Shown one piece after another: positions 63,938-64,000 of a DNA stretch of 64,000 nucleotides (position 1 is the stretch's first letter; every line of letters starts with the position of its first letter). Source of the DNA: Halomonas getboli (GTDB taxonomy: Bacteria; Pseudomonadota; Gammaproteobacteria; Pseudomonadales; Halomonadaceae); the NCBI RefSeq assembly GCF_023094245.1, contig NZ_JALMEW010000009.1, forward strand, positions 35,633-99,632, written 5' to 3'. Under the pieces are notes generated by a model. The model saw nothing but the letters and a program-made list of their open reading frames with translations. It made no database searches and had not been told where the DNA came from. Made by a program: the position numbers and the translations under genes.

Positions 63938-64000
63938 TGCCTGACGATGACCTACTCTCACATGGGAACTCCCACACTACCATCGGCGCTGAGCGGTTTC
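63938..64000 (-). rRNA. rrf: 5S ribosomal RNA, 3' part (runs off the window)
   Basis: 63 bases matching the 3' half of gammaproteobacterial 5S rRNA: on the minus strand GAAACCGCTCAGCGCCGATG, then GGTAGTGTGGG, then the end ATCGTCAGGCA. The rest of the rrn operon lies beyond the right edge and is transcribed toward this window. Confidence 0.95.

Overview
The window is GC-rich proteobacterial chromosome. Gene content, gene order and protein similarity point to a gammaproteobacterium of the Halomonas type (Halomonadaceae). This rests on recognised protein families and on Pseudomonas/E. coli-like synteny, not on a database search. No phage, insertion sequence, integrase or CRISPR array was seen. 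No gene-free stretch exceeds about 300 bases; the longer gaps hold promoters, leaders, hairpins or repeats and are listed.

Layout. (1) 1-6160: the end of a CofD-like gene of the GAK type, a small lipoprotein, a universal stress protein, a small membrane protein, a membrane-anchored thioredoxin with an Lgt-like N-terminus, and rapA. (2) 6199-6300: a repeat-like nested palindrome. (3) 6389-16530: a probable light/photo-oxidative stress island. It holds a TIGR01777 epimerase, a renalase-like flavoprotein, a small CbiX-type chelatase, a MerR regulator with a B12-domain fold but no B12 ligands (class II LitR-like), CPD photolyase, an NTF2-like protein, an SDR, a second flavoprotein, a DUF1365 protein, a Cfa/UfaM-type methyltransferase and a DUF2878 membrane protein. 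Paired TGTACA elements lie in two promoters and, unexpectedly, inside the 5' coding part of the NTF2-like gene. This is the most interesting part of the window. (4) 16471-24769: a GGDEF-EAL protein, fabA-fabB, an RmlD-like/plsC-like pair, a phospholipase D lipoprotein and ssb. (5) 24951-30227: a YajR-like transporter, uvrA and an outer-membrane barrel.

(6) 30326-60773, all on the minus strand: one long run of translation and transcription genes. In transcription order it reads secE-nusG, rplKA, rplJL, rpoBC, rpsLG-fusA-tuf, then the S10, spc and alpha operons ending at rplQ. Good sigma70 promoters precede tRNA-Trp/secE, rpsL, rpsJ and rpsM. An attenuator lies between rplL and rpoB, and candidate autoregulatory leaders precede rplK and rplJ. 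(7) 60847-61363: tRNAs Tyr, Gly, Thr and Trp. The tufB gene expected between tRNA-Thr and tRNA-Trp is absent and a terminator stands in its place. (8) 61482-64000: birA-coaX, a small acidic lipoprotein, a G-rich 7-base tandem repeat, and the 3' end of a 5S rRNA whose rrn operon enters from beyond the right edge.

How the parts work together: regions 6-8 are the growth machinery (ribosomal RNA and proteins, RNA polymerase, elongation factors, Sec translocon, biotin and CoA supply). Regions 3-5 hold membrane-lipid and DNA-repair functions. In region 3 a single dark-state repressor plausibly couples DNA photorepair to remodelling of membrane acyl chains.
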